Of a DNA stretch of 34,883 nt, positions 1 through 8,347 are shown one piece after another. The notes under the pieces were generated by a model. It searched no databases and was not told where the DNA came from. It was given only the letters and a program-made list of their open reading frames with translations. Origin of the DNA: Azonexaceae bacterium. GTDB lineage: Bacteria > Pseudomonadota > Gammaproteobacteria > Burkholderiales > Rhodocyclaceae. How positions within the stretch are numbered: the stretch's first letter is position 1; each line of letters opens with the position of its first letter. Made by a program: the position numbers and the translations under genes. The stretch is taken from assembly GCA_009469675.1 (NCBI GenBank), contig SSSZ01000080.1, positions 1 to 34,883 of the forward strand, in the 5' to 3' direction.

Positions 1-84
1 CTGGACATGGACGAATTCGCGGAGTGGGCTGCCGCCCGCGCCGCCGCCGGCGATGGCAACAACGTTGTTGCCCTCGCCGGCTGA
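1..84 (+). CDS. C-terminal end of an unidentified gene (partial)
   Basis: The reading frame is open from base 1 to a TGA at 82-84 and encodes 27 residues, beginning LDMDEFAEWAAAR and ending in VALAG. I do not recognise the family. Short acidic and alanine-rich tails of this sort occur in phage structural proteins, but that is only an impression. The stretch is clearly more GC-rich than the 95-3545 region that follows, so a composition boundary, and probably a recombination junction, lies between about 85 and 140. The rest of the gene is outside the window. Confidence 0.45.
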   Translation: MDMDEFAEWAAARAAAGDGNNVVALAG

Positions 85-94
85 AAACCATTCG

Positions 95-325
95 TCATCC
101 CACGAACCAAAGGAATTTACAGCAAATTTTGGACTTGACTGAAATCTTGTTGAGATCACGTTGAATCGTTCTCAAAGTGATGTTGTAGCCAAGCTTTTCG
201 AGCTCAGCCTGTAGTGTTCCCGAATCAATCCGGCGTGGATAACGCGGAATTAGTCGGAGCATGGCCCATTGGCGAAGCAGGGTTTCCACTGAATATTCCT
301 TTGAGAGCGGCACCGGCCAAATCAT
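95..325 (-). pseudogene. Truncated WYL-type HTH regulator
   Basis: The encoded residues (LLRQWAMLRLIPRYPRRI, then LEKLGYNITLRTIQRDLNKIS) match the N-terminal winged helix-turn-helix of WYL-domain transcription factors such as the BrxR/CapW type. Those proteins normally carry a WYL ligand-binding domain and are much longer than the 76 residues here. Similarity stops after the RTIQRDLNKIS helix, at about base 140, and the frame closes at 95 with unrelated residues, so the whole WYL domain is missing. The start is placed at the ATG at 323-325. An upstream ATG at 379 gives 94 residues but leaves only 8 bp before the divergent gene. Its position suggests it once regulated the divergent nuclease gene. 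Whether the HTH remnant is still made and binds DNA is unknown. Confidence 0.6.
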
Positions 326-387
326 ACCAGCAGTAAACGACACTAGATGTCGCTTACCGTTCTGATAATGAGGCAACACGTATCAGA

Positions 388-1629
388 TTGGAGTTGAGTT
401 TGAGAGCATGTATTTATCGTGGGGCAAAACAGATTGGTGGTAGTTGTGTCGAACTCGAGGCCGACAACCACAGCCTTCTGCTTGATCTCGGCTTGCCGCT
501 GGAAGGCGACCCCTCGGACAAGGCACTTGTGCCGCCCATCAGCCTTGATAACCTGTGTGGAGCAGTAATCTCGCATCCGCACATTGATCACTACGGATTA
601 CTGCATCATCTGCCAGAGCAAACGCCTGTCCTAATTGGAGCTGCTGCGAAGCGCATCATTCAGAGTGCTGCGCCGTTCACCGGCCAGGCATTGCCGGCAT
701 TCGTTGGCCCATCTCTCAAAGACAGGCAACCCATTGATCTTGGCCCCTTCAGGATTACCCCTCATCTGGTCGACCATTCGGCATACGATGCCTACGCCTT
801 ACTCATTGAGGCCAATGGTAAGCGACTCTTCTACAGTGGAGATTTCCGTGCTCATGGTCGGAAAGGGCATTTGCACAAACGCATGCTCTCCGAGCCACCT
901 ACGAATATTGATGCACTGTTACTCGAGGGGTCGTCGCTGTCACGCCTGAACTCGGATGCTTGTTTTCCGAGTGAGAGCGATCTTGAGGAAGTGCTTACAG
1001 CTCAACTCAGTGTGGCCTCGGGAATCACGTTGTTTCAAACATCGGCTCAAAACATCGACCGCTTGGTCACGGTTTATCGCGCCTGCAGGCGGACAGGAAG
1101 GCCAATTGTCATTGACCTCTATACGGCCGCAATCCTTGCCGCTACCGAAAACCCACACATTCCCCAGTCACATTGGCCGGGCGTGTTGCTGTATCTCCCT
1201 CGTCGCCAAGCGATTCAAGTCAAGCGCAATGGATGGTTTGACCTATTGAAGCGGCACTCCAGTCATCGAATCTATAACGATGAGCTGAAGACCAAGGCTG
1301 CCAACGGCGTGTTCATCTTCCGACCGATCATGATGAGCGATCTGGATAAGGCTAGCTGTCTGAACGAGGCTCAATTCATTTATTCGCAGTGGGCGGGCTA
1401 TCTGGCCAAGGGAAGTTATTCCTCAATGGAATCGTGGCTGGAAAAGCATGGGCTGACCATTAATTACTTGCACACCTCAGGCCATGCCAGTGCCAGCGAT
1501 CTGCGTGCATTGGCCGAAGCTCTCCGGCCAAAGGCGTTAGTTCCTATTCATAGCTTCAGCGCCGAACACTATCCGATGCTTTTTGACAACGTCATCTTAC
1601 GTAAGGACGGCGAATGGTGGGAGGTTTGA
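388..1629 (+). CDS. Beta-CASP metallo-beta-lactamase-fold putative ribonuclease
   Basis: The 413-residue protein has the full metal-binding set of a metallo-beta-lactamase hydrolase: HPHIDH at 63-68, H130 in VDHSAYDAY, and D152 in YSGDFRAHGRK. It also has the beta-CASP signatures of RNase J and CPSF73-type nucleases: motif A E180 in LLLEGSS, motif B H366 in HTSGHAS and motif C H388 in VPIHSF. The predicted activity is therefore RNA (or DNA) cleavage in the cytoplasm with two zinc ions. It is shorter than RNase J and lacks that enzyme's C-terminal domain. The start is a TTG at 388, because an in-frame TGA at 364 excludes anything longer; TTGs at 394 and 400 are alternatives. The PcfJ-like gene follows after one base, so the two are probably co-transcribed. 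A+T content is above that of the core block. Confidence 0.85.
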   Translation: MELSLRACIYRGAKQIGGSCVELEADNHSLLLDLGLPLEGDPSDKALVPPISLDNLCGAVISHPHIDHYGLLHHLPEQTPVLIGAAAKRIIQSAAPFTGQALPAFVGPSLKDRQPIDLGPFRITPHLVDHSAYDAYALLIEANGKRLFYSGDFRAHGRKGHLHKRMLSEPPTNIDALLLEGSSLSRLNSDACFPSESDLEEVLTAQLSVASGITLFQTSAQNIDRLVTVYRACRRTGRPIVIDLYTAAILAATENPHIPQSHWPGVLLYLPRRQAIQVKRNGWFDLLKRHSSHRIYNDELKTKAANGVFIFRPIMMSDLDKASCLNEAQFIYSQWAGYLAKGSYSSMESWLEKHGLTINYLHTSGHASASDLRALAEALRPKALVPIHSFSAEHYPMLFDNVILRKDGEWWEV

Positions 1630-1630
1630 G

Positions 1631-2119
1631 ATGAGCGAACTGGATAAGGAGGCTTCGGACTCTTGTATCGAGGAGCAGTTGCCAATTCGGCGGAAAAAGA
1701 AAAACAAGAAGCGCAATCGACGATGGCTGTCTGATCTCGATGCAGTGGAGATTGGCCCGTTTTTCTTTGTTCCTCTGACTTGCACAAAGGATCTGAAAGA
1801 TGAGGGGCATGCAATGGAACATTGCGTAGGAACTTTCGCCAATTTTTGTCGCGGCGACTGGCTCAGGGTATTTTCAGTGCGAGATTTGCTGGGTCAGAAG
1901 CGACTGGCAACATTGTCTTTGATTTTTGAGCATGATCATTGGTGTCTTGATCAGATTAAAGGCATCAGAAACACAGACGTCATCAACCAGGAGCAGACCT
2001 ATTTCGACGGCGATCAGGTCATCACTGATCTATCGCGCACTGACCTTTACTATGCGGGAATGGAACTTGTCGAGATGTATAGAAGAGCATCTGAATGCAT
2101 AAGAGGAGGGCCCAGGTAA
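1631..2119 (+). CDS. Short PcfJ-like domain protein
   Basis: The start is the ATG at 1631, one base after the nuclease stop, with GGGAGG at about 1619-1625 as ribosome-binding site. The 162-residue product has a lysine/arginine-rich stretch at 20-31 (RRKKKNKKRNRR) and then a core at about 50-125: EGHAMEHCVG, FSVRD, LATLSL and QIKGIRN. This pattern is characteristic of the PcfJ-like family, named for a conjugation protein of plasmid pCF10, but the protein is far shorter than PcfJ and has only this domain. No catalytic role is established for the domain. The basic segment suggests nucleic-acid contact (inference). The tight link to a beta-CASP nuclease suggests that the two act together. Assignment rests on motif pattern alone. 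Confidence 0.65.
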   Translation: MSELDKEASDSCIEEQLPIRRKKKNKKRNRRWLSDLDAVEIGPFFFVPLTCTKDLKDEGHAMEHCVGTFANFCRGDWLRVFSVRDLLGQKRLATLSLIFEHDHWCLDQIKGIRNTDVINQEQTYFDGDQVITDLSRTDLYYAGMELVEMYRRASECIRGGPR

Positions 2120-2162
2120 TTTCCCAATGTCAGCGGCAGACATCTCTGAAGCTTCCGACCCA

Positions 2163-3395
2163 CTATGGACATTCACAGCGAATCAAAAATGCCGACAGCT
2201 TTTCTAGTGCTGATCGTCTCTCAGCAAGGTAGTCATGCTGATCATAGATCGCAATAAGCCCCCCGAGAGAATGATTCAAACAACGCTCTGCTATTAGCAA
2301 TTCAACTCCCAAACGTGAGAGGTGACTACGGGCTGTCGACCTCAAGTCGTGCGGCGTAAATCTCTGGCACTTGTCGGCCACATACGTCTTCCAGAACTTA
2401 TTGAAAGCAGCGTTAAGCGTCACTGCCTCCATATGGGCGTCGCCAACAGCCTTTTTTCTTGAGCGGATTGGCAGCACATAGTCAGACTGAAAAGCCAGTT
2501 CCTTCAAGTCAGAAAACCACTTCAAAACGGGATCAGTCAGCGGAACAATAAAACCACGAACATCGTCTCCATTTCTGGCTTTCCCCTTTTTGCCCTTGAT
2601 ATCTGTCGGCGGAATAAACCAAGTTTTGTTCTCAAAATCGACGTTCTCCCACTTGGCTCCGACCAATTCTCCAAGACGAACAGCAGTTCCCAGCAGAATC
2701 TTGGCCATCAGCGCGTTTTGAACGCCCATTTTCGGCAGCAGAGGAAGGATGATCTTCAACTCATCCTCCGAAAGCATGACTCGCGTACGTGCGACCGGAC
2801 GAGGCCCCAATAGCGCGCTCGTCTTTATCTGACTAGCTGGATCTGATTCGACAATGTGACGCCCCAATCCATGGGCAAATATCGCCTTTTCGACCCCCAG
2901 GACTAGGCGAGCTACATGTAGCGACTTCTTACTTGCGCGCTCTACGATTGCGATCAAATCTGAGGGGCGAACTTCACAGGCATTCACATTGCCGATGACG
3001 GGGTAAATGTAATCCCTCAGGCGTTGTTTTTGCCCTTCGAGAGTCGACTGTTCAAGCCTGCCCTCAGACTTTGCAAGATAGTCCTCTGCGAGTCGCTTGA
3101 CCGTCCACGCCCCTGCTGCCTCGCGTTTTGCACGCTGCTTTTCTACAGCCACATCGACACCGAGTTGAATCTTGGCCCGATCTTCAGCTGCAAGCCGTCG
3201 CGCTTCAGCAAGGGAAATGTAGGGATACTGACCGAGCGTCTTTTCCTTCGCTTTTCCGGCAATTCGATAGCGAAGAATCCACGCTGCCCGACCGGACGCT
3301 GAGAGGGTAAAAGTCAGCCCCTCACCATCTGCTTTTGCGACTGGTTCTTTGGCTTTAATCCACTGCTTGATTTGAACGTCCGTCAGACTTCCCAT
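2163..3395 (-). CDS. int: P4-type tyrosine recombinase (island integrase)
   Basis: This is a complete 410-residue integrase. Residues 1-95 form the N-terminal DUF4102-type arm-binding domain seen in P4-like integrases (LTDVQIK, then LGQYPYISLAEAR). Residues about 100-190 are the core-binding domain and 205-405 the catalytic domain. Catalytic residues are visible: R240 in TAVRLGELVGAKW, H349 and R352 in HDLRST, H375 in LNHSLGG and Y384 in IYDQHDY. It catalyses site-specific integration and excision. It is transcribed away from the zapD 3' end, the usual geometry for P4-like islands in which int begins just inside the attachment site. No excisionase gene is visible in the window. The start ATG is at 3393-3395. 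It converges with the PcfJ-like gene, leaving 43 bp between them. Confidence 0.93.
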   Translation of the reverse strand: MGSLTDVQIKQWIKAKEPVAKADGEGLTFTLSASGRAAWILRYRIAGKAKEKTLGQYPYISLAEARRLAAEDRAKIQLGVDVAVEKQRAKREAAGAWTVKRLAEDYLAKSEGRLEQSTLEGQKQRLRDYIYPVIGNVNACEVRPSDLIAIVERASKKSLHVARLVLGVEKAIFAHGLGRHIVESDPASQIKTSALLGPRPVARTRVMLSEDELKIILPLLPKMGVQNALMAKILLGTAVRLGELVGAKWENVDFENKTWFIPPTDIKGKKGKARNGDDVRGFIVPLTDPVLKWFSDLKELAFQSDYVLPIRSRKKAVGDAHMEAVTLNAAFNKFWKTYVADKCQRFTPHDLRSTARSHLSRLGVELLIAERCLNHSLGGLIAIYDQHDYLAERRSALEKLSAFLIRCECP

Positions 3396-3405
3396 ATCAG
3401 CCCTC

Positions 3406-3466
3406 AGCTACACTAATTTAGCTACACAGCGTGCCAACAGCTACACTCTGAGCTACACAGCTACGT
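3406..3466. repeat. AGCTACAC direct repeats upstream of int
   Basis: Four exact copies of AGCTACAC lie at 3406-3413, 3420-3427, 3439-3446 and 3451-3458, and a fifth partial copy (AGCTACGT) at 3459-3466. All have the same orientation, with start spacings of 14, 19, 12 and 8 bp. They lie immediately upstream of the integrase start, on the side of the inferred attachment site. This is what arm-type integrase sites or excisionase/repressor sites would look like. The function is inferred from position and repetition only. Confidence 0.7.
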
Positions 3467-3544
3467 TGAGATGCAATGATATCCGGCGAGACGCATCAGG
3501 ACAATAAATTCCGCAAATTCAATCACTTACGGTTATTGCTGAGC

Positions 3545-3569
3545 GTAAAAAAGACGTCTTGAGACGCCC
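3545..3569 (-). terminator. Rho-independent terminator of zapD
   Basis: On the minus strand a GGCGTC-TCAA-GACGTC hairpin (6 bp with one G-U pair) is followed by six T residues, directly after the zapD stop codon. It also marks the limit of core-like sequence: AT-richer island DNA begins on its far side. Confidence 0.75.
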
Positions 3570-4328
3570 TTAAAGATTGCAGAAGGTCAGGTCGAAGTCG
3601 ACCGGCCGGTCGCAGGTCTTGGTCTTGGCCTCGCTGGCCGGCGGATTGGTGAAGCGGATATTGAGGGCGTACTTGTTGGCGCTCACCTCGGGCACCGCCG
3701 TATCCTCCAGGGCCACCGTGACCCGCACCATCTGCGCCGTGCTGCCGCCGAGGTTGAGCTGGAACTGGCCGCCGCTGGCGGTGTAGCTCTTGGGCCGGCC
3801 GCTCGAGCGCAGCAGCCGCAGGACGATGGCCAGGGCGTCGCGGAGCGGCAGCAGGGGCTTGGTCCAGGCGGCGATGGCATCGCGCCGCTGCTCGGCGGGG
3901 CGATGCAGCCACCAGTGATAGGAAGGCAGGTCAAATTCGCAGACCCCGCCGGGGATGGCGGCGCGGCTCTTGATGCCCATCAGCCATTCGTTGTCGCGCA
4001 GGTACTGGCCGATCTTGCCGGTCATGGCCAGGAGGGCAGCGGACGATTGCTCGATTTCGTAAAGGGCGCCGGAGAGGGCCTCTTCCGAAATTTCTGGGTT
4101 GTTGCGGAAGGCCAGCAGGGTCTGGCGCTGGCGTTCGAGTTCCTGGATGAGGTCCATCTTGAGGTCGGCCCGGCCGGCGACTTCGAGAATCTCAAAAAGG
4201 GTGGTGAGGGCGACGTGGTGCTCCTGGCCGCCGTCCATTTGCGCGAAAAAGAGGGTCTTGTCGAAAAGATCTTCAAGGCGCAGCAGCGTGCGAATGCGCT
4301 CGTTGAACGGGTATTCGTAAGTAATCAC
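3570..4328 (-). CDS. zapD: Cell division protein ZapD
   Basis: The 252-residue protein matches ZapD (YacF) along its length: N-terminal YEYPFNERIRTLLRLEDLF, a helical middle, and a beta-rich C-terminal part with LPSYHWWLH and QFQLNLGG. ZapD binds the C-terminal tail of FtsZ and bundles filaments at the Z-ring. The start is a GTG at 4326-4328, giving VITYEYPFNER, the usual family N-terminus. In many betaproteobacteria zapD is followed by yacG; here no yacG is present, and downstream lie a terminator and the integrase of an island. The 63-bp gap to coaE and the shared strand suggest partial co-transcription with that operon. Confidence 0.95.
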   Translation of the reverse strand: MITYEYPFNERIRTLLRLEDLFDKTLFFAQMDGGQEHHVALTTLFEILEVAGRADLKMDLIQELERQRQTLLAFRNNPEISEEALSGALYEIEQSSAALLAMTGKIGQYLRDNEWLMGIKSRAAIPGGVCEFDLPSYHWWLHRPAEQRRDAIAAWTKPLLPLRDALAIVLRLLRSSGRPKSYTASGGQFQLNLGGSTAQMVRVTVALEDTAVPEVSANKYALNIRFTNPPASEAKTKTCDRPVDFDLTFCNL

Positions 4329-4391
4329 GCTGCGTCGGTTTCCGTAGGAGCGGGGAAAATGCCTGAATTCTGAGCCATTTGCAGCAAAATC

Positions 4392-5015
4392 TCAACAGGT
4401 CGCTTGAGGTTTGGCCGCCGCCAGGGCCGTGTATTTCCGGTGCAGTTCATCGACCTGGGCCGCCAGGCCTTCCAAGCCGGCGTCATTGCGCACCACGTCG
4501 TCCGCCGCCGCCAGCCGTTGGGCACGGCTCGCCTGGGCCGCCATGATGGCCCGCACCTCGCCCGCGGCGAGTCTGCTGCGGGCCTGGACCCGCGCCACCT
4601 GCAAGGCTTCGTCGCAGTCGACGACGAGCACCCGGTCGCAGCGGTCGCGGTAGCTTCCCGACTCGACCAGAAGCGGCACAGCCAGGAGGACGTAGGGGGA
4701 CGGCGCGGCGGCGCAGCGCGCCAGCGAGAGGCGGCGGATGAGGGGGTGGAGGATGCCTTCCAGGCGGGCTTTCGCCGCACCGTCGGCGAAGACCCGGGCG
4801 CGCATGGCGGCGCGGTCGAGGGCGCCGTCGGCCTGCCGCACCTCCGGGCCGAAGGCCGCCACCAGATCGGCCATCGCCGCCCCGCCCGGGGCGGTCAGTT
4901 CATGGGCGATGGCGTCGGTGTCGACCAGCGCGACGCCGCGGGCGACGAAGAGGTCGGCGACGGTGGATTTGCCGCTGCCGATGCCGCCGGTCAGCCCGAC
5001 CACGAAACGGCTCAC
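4392..5015 (-). CDS. coaE: Dephospho-CoA kinase
   Basis: The 207-residue enzyme phosphorylates the 3'-hydroxyl of dephospho-CoA, the last step of coenzyme A synthesis. The P-loop GLTGGIGSGKS lies near residue 8, followed by DTDAIAH and the LID-type segment RVQARSRL. Length is normal for the family. The start is the GTG at 5013-5015, overlapping the TGA of the SPOR gene (GTGA), which implies translational coupling. coaD, the preceding enzyme of the pathway, is at the other end of the window. In relatives coaE usually follows the prepilin peptidase gene pilD; here SPOR and trpB2 genes occupy that place. Confidence 0.95.
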   Translation of the reverse strand: MSRFVVGLTGGIGSGKSTVADLFVARGVALVDTDAIAHELTAPGGAAMADLVAAFGPEVRQADGALDRAAMRARVFADGAAKARLEGILHPLIRRLSLARCAAAPSPYVLLAVPLLVESGSYRDRCDRVLVVDCDEALQVARVQARSRLAAGEVRAIMAAQASRAQRLAAADDVVRNDAGLEGLAAQVDELHRKYTALAAAKPQATC

Positions 5016-5704
5016 TTGCAGGCCTGGGACTGGGCGCCGGGGAGGATGCCGGCCACCGCCTGCAAGAGGGCTTCGCGCCGCCCGGCGGGGCCGGTGGCTT
5101 CGACGGTGTGCTGGGCATCCTTGCCCGAGCGGGGCGCCACCCGGGCGCTTTTCACGCCGAGTTCCTTGAGTTCGGCGAGACGGTCGCGGGCGCCGGTTTC
5201 GGCGGAAAACACGCCGAGGGACAGGGCGAAGCGGTGGGGACCGCTGTCCTGGATGATGAAATAGTCGGTGACGCCCAGGCGCTTCAATTCGGCGGCCTTT
5301 TTGTCGGCCTCGGCCTTGGTGGCCAGGGGAGGAATGAAAACCCACCAGGTGCCGCCCTCGACCGCCGCCTGGTGGCGGGTCTGGCGGAACGCGTCGAATT
5401 GTTCCGCGAGCAGGGCCGAGAGGCGATCGGCTTCGGCCGTGGCGAGGCCGCTCCAGGCCAGGCAGACGGTGGCCGGCTCCTCCTTGGCGGCTTCGGCGAC
5501 CCCCGGCCTGGCGGCCTCCGCCGCCGGCTCGGTCTTGGCCGGCGAGGCCGGGACTTCGCCCCGGGACACCACCTTCACCCGCTCCGGCACCACCTGCTGC
5601 TCGACGCGCAGGGCGTCGGGGTTGTCCGGCCGGCCGAGGTAGCCCTCGGCGTAGGCGAAGAACAGCAGGTTGGCGAGGACGAGGAGAAAGACGAGGGTTT
5701 TCAT
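5012..5704 (-). CDS. SPOR-domain membrane-anchored protein
   Basis: The 230-residue product begins [19 protein letters not shown], a single hydrophobic segment acting as signal anchor. An alanine/proline/glutamate-rich linker (about 35-80) follows, then a SPOR-like fold at about 105-190 ([29 protein letters not shown]). SPOR domains bind denuded peptidoglycan at division sites, so the protein is probably periplasmic and septum-associated (inference from family). It overlaps trpB2 upstream by 4 bp (ATGA) and coaE downstream by 4 bp (GTGA), so three unrelated functions are translationally coupled. The cysteines at about residues 81 and 229 have no assigned role. Confidence 0.8.
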   Translation of the reverse strand: MKTLVFLLVLANLLFFAYAEGYLGRPDNPDALRVEQQVVPERVKVVSRGEVPASPAKTEPAAEAARPGVAEAAKEEPATVCLAWSGLATAEADRLSALLAEQFDAFRQTRHQAAVEGGTWWVFIPPLATKAEADKKAAELKRLGVTDYFIIQDSGPHRFALSLGVFSAETGARDRLAELKELGVKSARVAPRSGKDAQHTVEATGPAGRREALLQAVAGILPGAQSQACK

Positions 5705-7065
5705 CCGACCCGGGGCAGGTGGCGCAGGGAATCGGCGATGGCCTCGGCCGGGTACTCGAAGTCCTCGAGCTGGCCGGCGAAGTACTTGTCGTAGGAGGCC
5801 ATGTCGAAGTGGCCGTGGCCGGTGAGGTTGAAGAGGATGGTCTTGGGTTCGCCGCTGGCCTTGCAGGCGAGCGCCTCGTCGATGGCGGCGCGGATGGCGT
5901 GGCAGGATTCCGGCGCCGGGATGATGCCCTCGGCCCGGGCGAAAGCGACACCGGCCTCAAAGGTGGCCACCTGGGGCACGGCCAGGGCCTCGACCAGGCC
6001 TTCGTGGAGGAGCTGCGAAACGAGGGGGGAATCGCCGTGGTAGCGCAGGCCGCCGGCGTGGATGCCGGGGGGCATGAAGTCGTGGCCGAGGGTGTACATC
6101 TTCATCAGCGGCGTATAGCCCGAGGCGTCGCCGAAGTCGTAGGCGTAGGCACCCTTGGTCAGGGTCGGGCAGGAAGTCGGCTCGACGGCCACCGCCCGCA
6201 GCCGGGCGGCGCGCTTATCGCCGGCCGCCTGGTCGGCGAGGAAGGGGAAGGCGATGCCGCCGAAGCTGGAACCGCCGCCGCAGGGGCCGAAGATCACGTC
6301 GGGATAGAGGCCGATCTTGTCAAACTGCTTCTTGGCCTCCAGCCCGATGATGGTCTGGTGCAGCAGCACGTGGTTGAGGACCGACCCCAGGGTGTAGCAG
6401 GTACCGGGATCGGCGGCGGCTTCCTCGACGGCTTCGGAAATGGCAATGCCGAGGGAACCCTGGCTGTTGGGATCCTTGGCCAGGACGGCCCGGCCGGCCT
6501 GGGTGAGGTCGGTGGGGCTGGCGAAGACTTCGGCGCCCCAGGTCTGCATCATGGAGCGGCGGAAGGGCTTCTGCTGGTAGCTCACCTTGACCATGAAGAC
6601 CCGCACCGGCAGGCCGAACATCTGGCCGGCGAAGGCGATCGACGACCCCCACTGGCCGGCGCCGGTTTCGGTGGTGAGGCGCCGGGTGCCCGCCCGCTTG
6701 TTGTAAAAGGCCTGGGGTACGGCGGAATTGGGCTTGTGGGAACCGGCCGGGGAGACCCCCTCGTATTTGTAGAAAATCCTGGCCGGCGTACCCAGGGCTT
6801 CTTCCAGGCGGCGCGCCCGGCAGAGCGGCGACGGCCGCCAGAGCGCGTAGATCTGGCGCACTTCTTCGGGAATGGGAATCCAGCGCTCGGCCGACATTTC
6901 CTGTTCCAGTAGCGGCAGGGGGAAGATGGCCGCCATCTTTTCCCCCGGCACCGGCAGGCCGTCCGGCCCCAGGGGCGGCGCCGGCGGGTTTTTCATGTCG
7001 GCGACGACGTTGTACCAGTGGGTGGGAATCTCGTTCTGGTCGAGATTGATGCGAAGCGGCGTCAT
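5701..7065 (-). CDS. trpB2: TrpB2-type tryptophan synthase beta-like PLP enzyme
   Basis: The 454-residue protein is of the longer TrpB2 class. The PLP lysine is K111 in [18 protein letters not shown] follows, and the phosphate loop is [11 protein letters not shown]. The C-terminal [18 protein letters not shown] is also typical. TrpB2 enzymes condense indole with serine (or possibly phosphoserine) to give tryptophan and usually lack a trpA partner; none is seen here. The role may be indole salvage. GGGAG lies just upstream of the ATG at 7063-7065. It is the first gene of the trpB2-SPOR-coaE overlapping set, whose functional logic is not obvious. The enzyme is cytosolic. Confidence 0.92.
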   Translation of the reverse strand: MTPLRINLDQNEIPTHWYNVVADMKNPPAPPLGPDGLPVPGEKMAAIFPLPLLEQEMSAERWIPIPEEVRQIYALWRPSPLCRARRLEEALGTPARIFYKYEGVSPAGSHKPNSAVPQAFYNKRAGTRRLTTETGAGQWGSSIAFAGQMFGLPVRVFMVKVSYQQKPFRRSMMQTWGAEVFASPTDLTQAGRAVLAKDPNSQGSLGIAISEAVEEAAADPGTCYTLGSVLNHVLLHQTIIGLEAKKQFDKIGLYPDVIFGPCGGGSSFGGIAFPFLADQAAGDKRAARLRAVAVEPTSCPTLTKGAYAYDFGDASGYTPLMKMYTLGHDFMPPGIHAGGLRYHGDSPLVSQLLHEGLVEALAVPQVATFEAGVAFARAEGIIPAPESCHAIRAAIDEALACKASGEPKTILFNLTGHGHFDMASYDKYFAGQLEDFEYPAEAIADSLRHLPRVG

Positions 7066-7152
7066 GGCTGAATTCTCCCGGTGGATTTTTTTCTTGGCGA
7101 AGCCGGTAAATTACCCGAAAAGACCTGCCTCACCAAGGGTTTGGCCCGCCGC

Positions 7153-8307
7153 TCACCAGTCCCAGTGGTGGCTGCGCCGCCCCCAGCGGCCGTTTTTCGG
7201 GGACTGCTCGCGTTCTCCGGCCGGGCCGCGAAGGAGACCGTCGAGACCGCGTTCCCGCAGGAGCGCGACGAAGGCCGGGTCGAGAAAGCCCTGGCGGTAG
7301 GCGTGCTGGGAAAGGTCGATGTCGCCGAAAAAATTGACTTCGAGAATCCTCGGCCCGTCGTCGCAGATGGCGATATCCCAGCCCGGACAGAGGAACCCCG
7401 GGAAAGCCTGCGCCGCCTGCCGTACCAGATCGGCGATGGCCGGCCAGTGGGGCAGGGCAAAACCGACCAGGGGCTTGCCCGACACCGGATGGGGCGGATC
7501 GACGCGCTGTCCGAAGCCGGTCCCGGCGATCACCCGCAGCACCGTGCCGCTCGCCGGGTCCACCGCAGCCAGGAGGTTGCCGCTGGCGCCGTGGCGGAAG
7601 TTGTCGGAATCCTCCCGGCCGATGCTGATCTTCCAGATGGCCTTGGTGATGACCGGCCCACCCCGGGCCAGAAAGGTATGGATGCGCACCCCGGAAATCT
7701 TGTCGCCGCAGATCTCGGCGATGTGCCGGTCGGGAGTCAGCGGCTCCTGCAGGATCCAACCCAGGCCGTGGGGGTCGTCGAGGGAGGCGCAGAAGGCGTC
7801 GACGGGAACGGTGCTGCCGTCCCCCAGTTCGAGGCCCTCCCCGGCCCGGGCGCGGACCAGGGTGTTGCCGCGGCCGTAAGCCCCGAGCGAGGGCTTGAGG
7901 TAGAGCGGCAGGGCGCCCGGGGAGCGCAGGAAGTCCGCCAGGGCCGCCGGCGTGGCGATAAAAGGCAGCACCGCCGGCCGCGGCGAGCCGTACACCGCCC
8001 GCAGACGCGGGATCGGCAGGCCGTAGCCGGCGAGCAGCGTGTACATGGTGATCTTGTCGAGGCTGAGGAAGCGGCTGTAGTCGTCGGCAAGGATTTCCTC
8101 GAGGACGCCCTGGGCCCGCCAGCCGCCGAAGGCGCTTTTCTGCGCCGCGTCGAGATCGCTACGGTAAAGCCCGAAATCCAGGTACTCGGAAAACCCCAGT
8201 TGCCCGACGCCGCGGCGCAGCCGCAGGGCCTCGAGGACGATGGCGGCAAGGGGGCGCCCGCTTTCCCGGGCGGCCCGGGACCAGGGTGCGATCAATTTCG
8301 CCAGCAT
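7153..8307 (-). CDS. Sugar-transfer-associated ATP-grasp protein
   Basis: The 384-residue protein resembles the ATP-grasp family found near sugar-transfer and surface-polysaccharide genes. Recognisable elements are LYLKPSLGAYGRGN (nucleotide-binding lysine region), WILQEPL, IRIHTF-like SGVRIHTFLA, and the metal-binding end PRILEVNFFGDIDL. Such enzymes ligate a carboxylate to an amine or sugar using ATP; the substrate here is unknown. The start is the ATG at 8305-8307, chosen because AGGAGG at 8315-8320 precedes it at good spacing. A strong promoter-like sequence with a palindrome lies upstream. No polysaccharide cluster adjoins it, so the pathway cannot be named. Confidence 0.78.
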   Translation of the reverse strand: MLAKLIAPWSRAARESGRPLAAIVLEALRLRRGVGQLGFSEYLDFGLYRSDLDAAQKSAFGGWRAQGVLEEILADDYSRFLSLDKITMYTLLAGYGLPIPRLRAVYGSPRPAVLPFIATPAALADFLRSPGALPLYLKPSLGAYGRGNTLVRARAGEGLELGDGSTVPVDAFCASLDDPHGLGWILQEPLTPDRHIAEICGDKISGVRIHTFLARGGPVITKAIWKISIGREDSDNFRHGASGNLLAAVDPASGTVLRVIAGTGFGQRVDPPHPVSGKPLVGFALPHWPAIADLVRQAAQAFPGFLCPGWDIAICDDGPRILEVNFFGDIDLSQHAYRQGFLDPAFVALLRERGLDGLLRGPAGEREQSPKNGRWGRRSHHWDW

Positions 8308-8347
8308 GCACAACCCTCCTAGGGCCACCTTCCGTCGAGACAGCGGG

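Noticed and set aside
4392-5960. A 522-codon minus-strand frame running from coaE across the SPOR and trpB2 genes
   Set aside because: Only its C-terminal 207 residues match a protein (CoaE). The rest is arginine/proline-rich shadow of two supported genes in another frame.
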